From contig NZ_JACWUN010000001.1 of NCBI RefSeq assembly GCF_014773365.1, positions 62,001-126,000 of the forward strand: 64,000 nt of DNA, read 5' to 3'. The number at the start of each line of letters is the position of its first letter. The stretch's first letter is position 1. Shown here piece after piece: positions 62,808-64,000 of the stretch. The stretch comes from Pelovirga terrestris. Lineage in GTDB: Bacteria > Desulfobacterota > Desulfuromonadia > Desulfuromonadales > Geopsychrobacteraceae. A program made the translations under genes and the position numbers. The notes beneath the pieces are model-generated. The model was not told the origin of the DNA. It ran no database searches and worked only from the letters and a program-made list of their open reading frames with translations.

Positions 62808-62944
62808 CTATTCAGCACCTGATCTTCGGTTTCTATGTCAAGGGACGCTTTTCGTCATCCCTGGCCGCTAGTTGTCACCATGGACGGCGACAAACACCCT
62901 TGCCACAGGATCCAAAGGCCCTGCGCAAGGACAGTGGTGAATAG
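62808..62944 (+). repeat. Dispersed hairpin element, copy 3
   Basis: The third copy of the family (core 62833-62912; TCTATGTCAAGGGACGC ... CCCTTGCCACAGGATCC). Outer arms CTATTC-ACC and GGT-GAATAG bound it. The inner hairpin (62872-62893) carries CCATGGACGG, the reverse complement of CCGTCCATGG in copy 1, so this segment is inverted relative to the other copies. It fills most of the 290-base gap between the symporter and the TamA-like gene. Confidence 0.8.
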
Positions 62945-63014
62945 TTACATTGTTTTTTTAGCCTGTTATTTGACGATGTTATTAATGATTGCGGTTCTGA
63001 GCTTTTGACACCTG

Positions 63015-64000
63015 ATGCGTCTTGTTACTCTGTTTCTGTTTTTTTTCATCATCACAACTTCTACCGCTTATGCGACCCGCCTTGACGTCGATGTGCGCAG
63101 TAGTGAGCCCTCTTTGCAGCAGATTGTCAAAGGTGCCCTGACTACGCCTCTATTGTCGCAAAAGGATGAGCGTCTTAATCGCCAACGTCTGGGTTCATAT
63201 CAGCGTCAACTACCTACAATAGTTAAAGAAATAATCGAACCTTACGGATACTTCTACAGTACTGTCTCGACCCGACTGGAACAGCCAGCCGCAGACCACT
63301 TTCGTATCATTATTGAAGTGGAAGCCGGGGAGCCGTTGGCGATCACCAAATTCAATCTAGACCTTTCTGGTGCCGGATCAAATCATCCTGCGCTGCAACG
63401 GCTCATCAATCAGTTCCCGTTGCGGATCAATGATATTCTCCGTCAGGATCTCTATGAGCAGGGCAAGGCTGGTCTGCGTCAGGCAGCGGCGGCCCTCGGT
63501 TATCTGGACGCTTCCTTTGAGGTCCATCTGATAGAAGTTTATCTGCAGGAGCGGCGTGCCGAGATTGACCTGCGGTTTAACACCGGTGAGCAGTATCATT
63601 TCGGCGCAATCCGTTATGTCGATCGGGCCGGCTACCCTGAGCGATTCCTTAAACGTTTTGTCAGCTATCATCAGGGTGATGTTTTTTCTTACAGTCTGCT
63701 GGGTAAAACCCAGGTGAATCTGATGAATGCAGATCTGTTCAGCTCCGTGTCGGTTCAGGCCAAGGCGCATGAGGCGGAAAATTATCAGGTGCCGGTGGAG
63801 ATTGCATTGCTGCCATTGCCACGTCATCGTTTGCGTCCGGGAATCGGCTATGGCACGGATACCGGTGGTCGGGTATCCCTTGATTATCGCCACCTGAACC
63901 TGTGGGAGGCTGCTCACGAACTGGTAGGTAAACTGCTTATTGCCCAATGGCGTCAGCAGCTACAGACAACCTACATTATCCCTGATCGCCGGCGCCTTGA
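63015..64000 (+). CDS. TamA-like outer-membrane protein (cut by window end)
   Basis: The frame starts at the ATG at 63015 and is open to the window end, 328 codons. Residues 1-20 are a signal peptide ending AYA. POTRA-like repeats follow: IIEVEAGEPLAITKFNLDLSG, then FNTGEQYHFGAIRYVDRAGYP and YQVPVEIALLPLPRHRLRPG, leading into the beta-barrel start GIGYGTDTGGRVSLDYRHLNLWE. This layout is that of TamA/BamA-type Omp85 proteins; the first ones match TamA best. Its partner TamB would be expected downstream, outside the window. Confidence 0.88.
   Translation, partial: MRLVTLFLFFFIITTSTAYATRLDVDVRSSEPSLQQIVKGALTTPLLSQKDERLNRQRLGSYQRQLPTIVKEIIEPYGYFYSTVSTRLEQPAADHFRIIIEVEAGEPLAITKFNLDLSGAGSNHPALQRLINQFPLRINDILRQDLYEQGKAGLRQAAAALGYLDASFEVHLIEVYLQERRAEIDLRFNTGEQYHFGAIRYVDRAGYPERFLKRFVSYHQGDVFSYSLLGKTQVNLMNADLFSSVSVQAKAHEAENYQVPVEIALLPLPRHRLRPGIGYGTDTGGRVSLDYRHLNLWEAAHELVGKLLIAQWRQQLQTTYIIPDRRRL

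Noticed and set aside
63378-63947. 189-residue frame on the - strand at the window end
   Set aside because: It lies opposite the open TamA-like frame that has a signal peptide and POTRA features; a shadow.

Overview
The window looks like a chromosomal segment of an anaerobic, Gram-negative deltaproteobacterium, most likely of the Desulfuromonas/Pelobacter/Geobacter line. This is inferred from the gene content: PrsK/PrsR regulators of the PEP-CTERM type, a PUFA synthase next to oleABCD, a long PurL with PurS-like repeats, a split MetH, an Mla/MCE operon and a TamA-like outer-membrane protein. No ribosomal RNA is present to confirm it. Gene density is high and most of the window is ordinary chromosome.

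Region by region. 1-0.8 kb: a decayed IS4-family transposase. 0.9-10 kb: surface-polysaccharide genes (NAD-dependent epimerase, sugar-phosphate transferase, CapD/WbpM-like dehydratase), the two-component pair prsK-prsR, an odd fibronectin-type-III protein and a Crp-like regulator. 10-12 kb: an orphan OmpR-type regulator and an AEC-family permease. 12-15 kb: a leftward gapA-pgk-tpiA operon. 15-22 kb: a WalJ-like hydrolase, then purL-purQ-purF-pyrE. 22-24 kb: leftward nadB, chorismate mutase and a free DAHP-synthase-type ferredoxin-like domain. 24-26 kb: a lytic transglycosylase, pgsA, tRNA-Gly and ispH.

The centrepiece is 26.9-47.6 kb: pfaD, pfaA, a fused pfaB/pfaC megasynthase, oleA, oleB, oleC, oleD and a phosphopantetheinyl transferase, all on the + strand and mostly overlapping or abutting. 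Read together they suggest a self-contained pathway. The PUFA synthase builds a polyunsaturated acyl chain, OleA joins two chains head to head, and OleD, OleC and OleB turn the product into a very long polyunsaturated hydrocarbon. The PPTase would activate the three carrier domains of PfaA.

After this come a quinoprotein-like dehydrogenase, tRNA-Cys, a TauE-like exporter, a MEMO-like protein, gltX, a leftward MCE lipid-transport operon, an HDOD-GGDEF protein, a two-gene methionine synthase, a sodium:solute symporter and a TamA-like gene cut by the window end.

Three kinds of non-coding structure stand out: a hairpin-rich element of about 100-140 bp present three times, one copy lying directly before oleA; palindromic heptad/octad repeats that supply the stop codons of the genes they touch; and a run of seven A at the natural end of pgk that shifts its stop codon.
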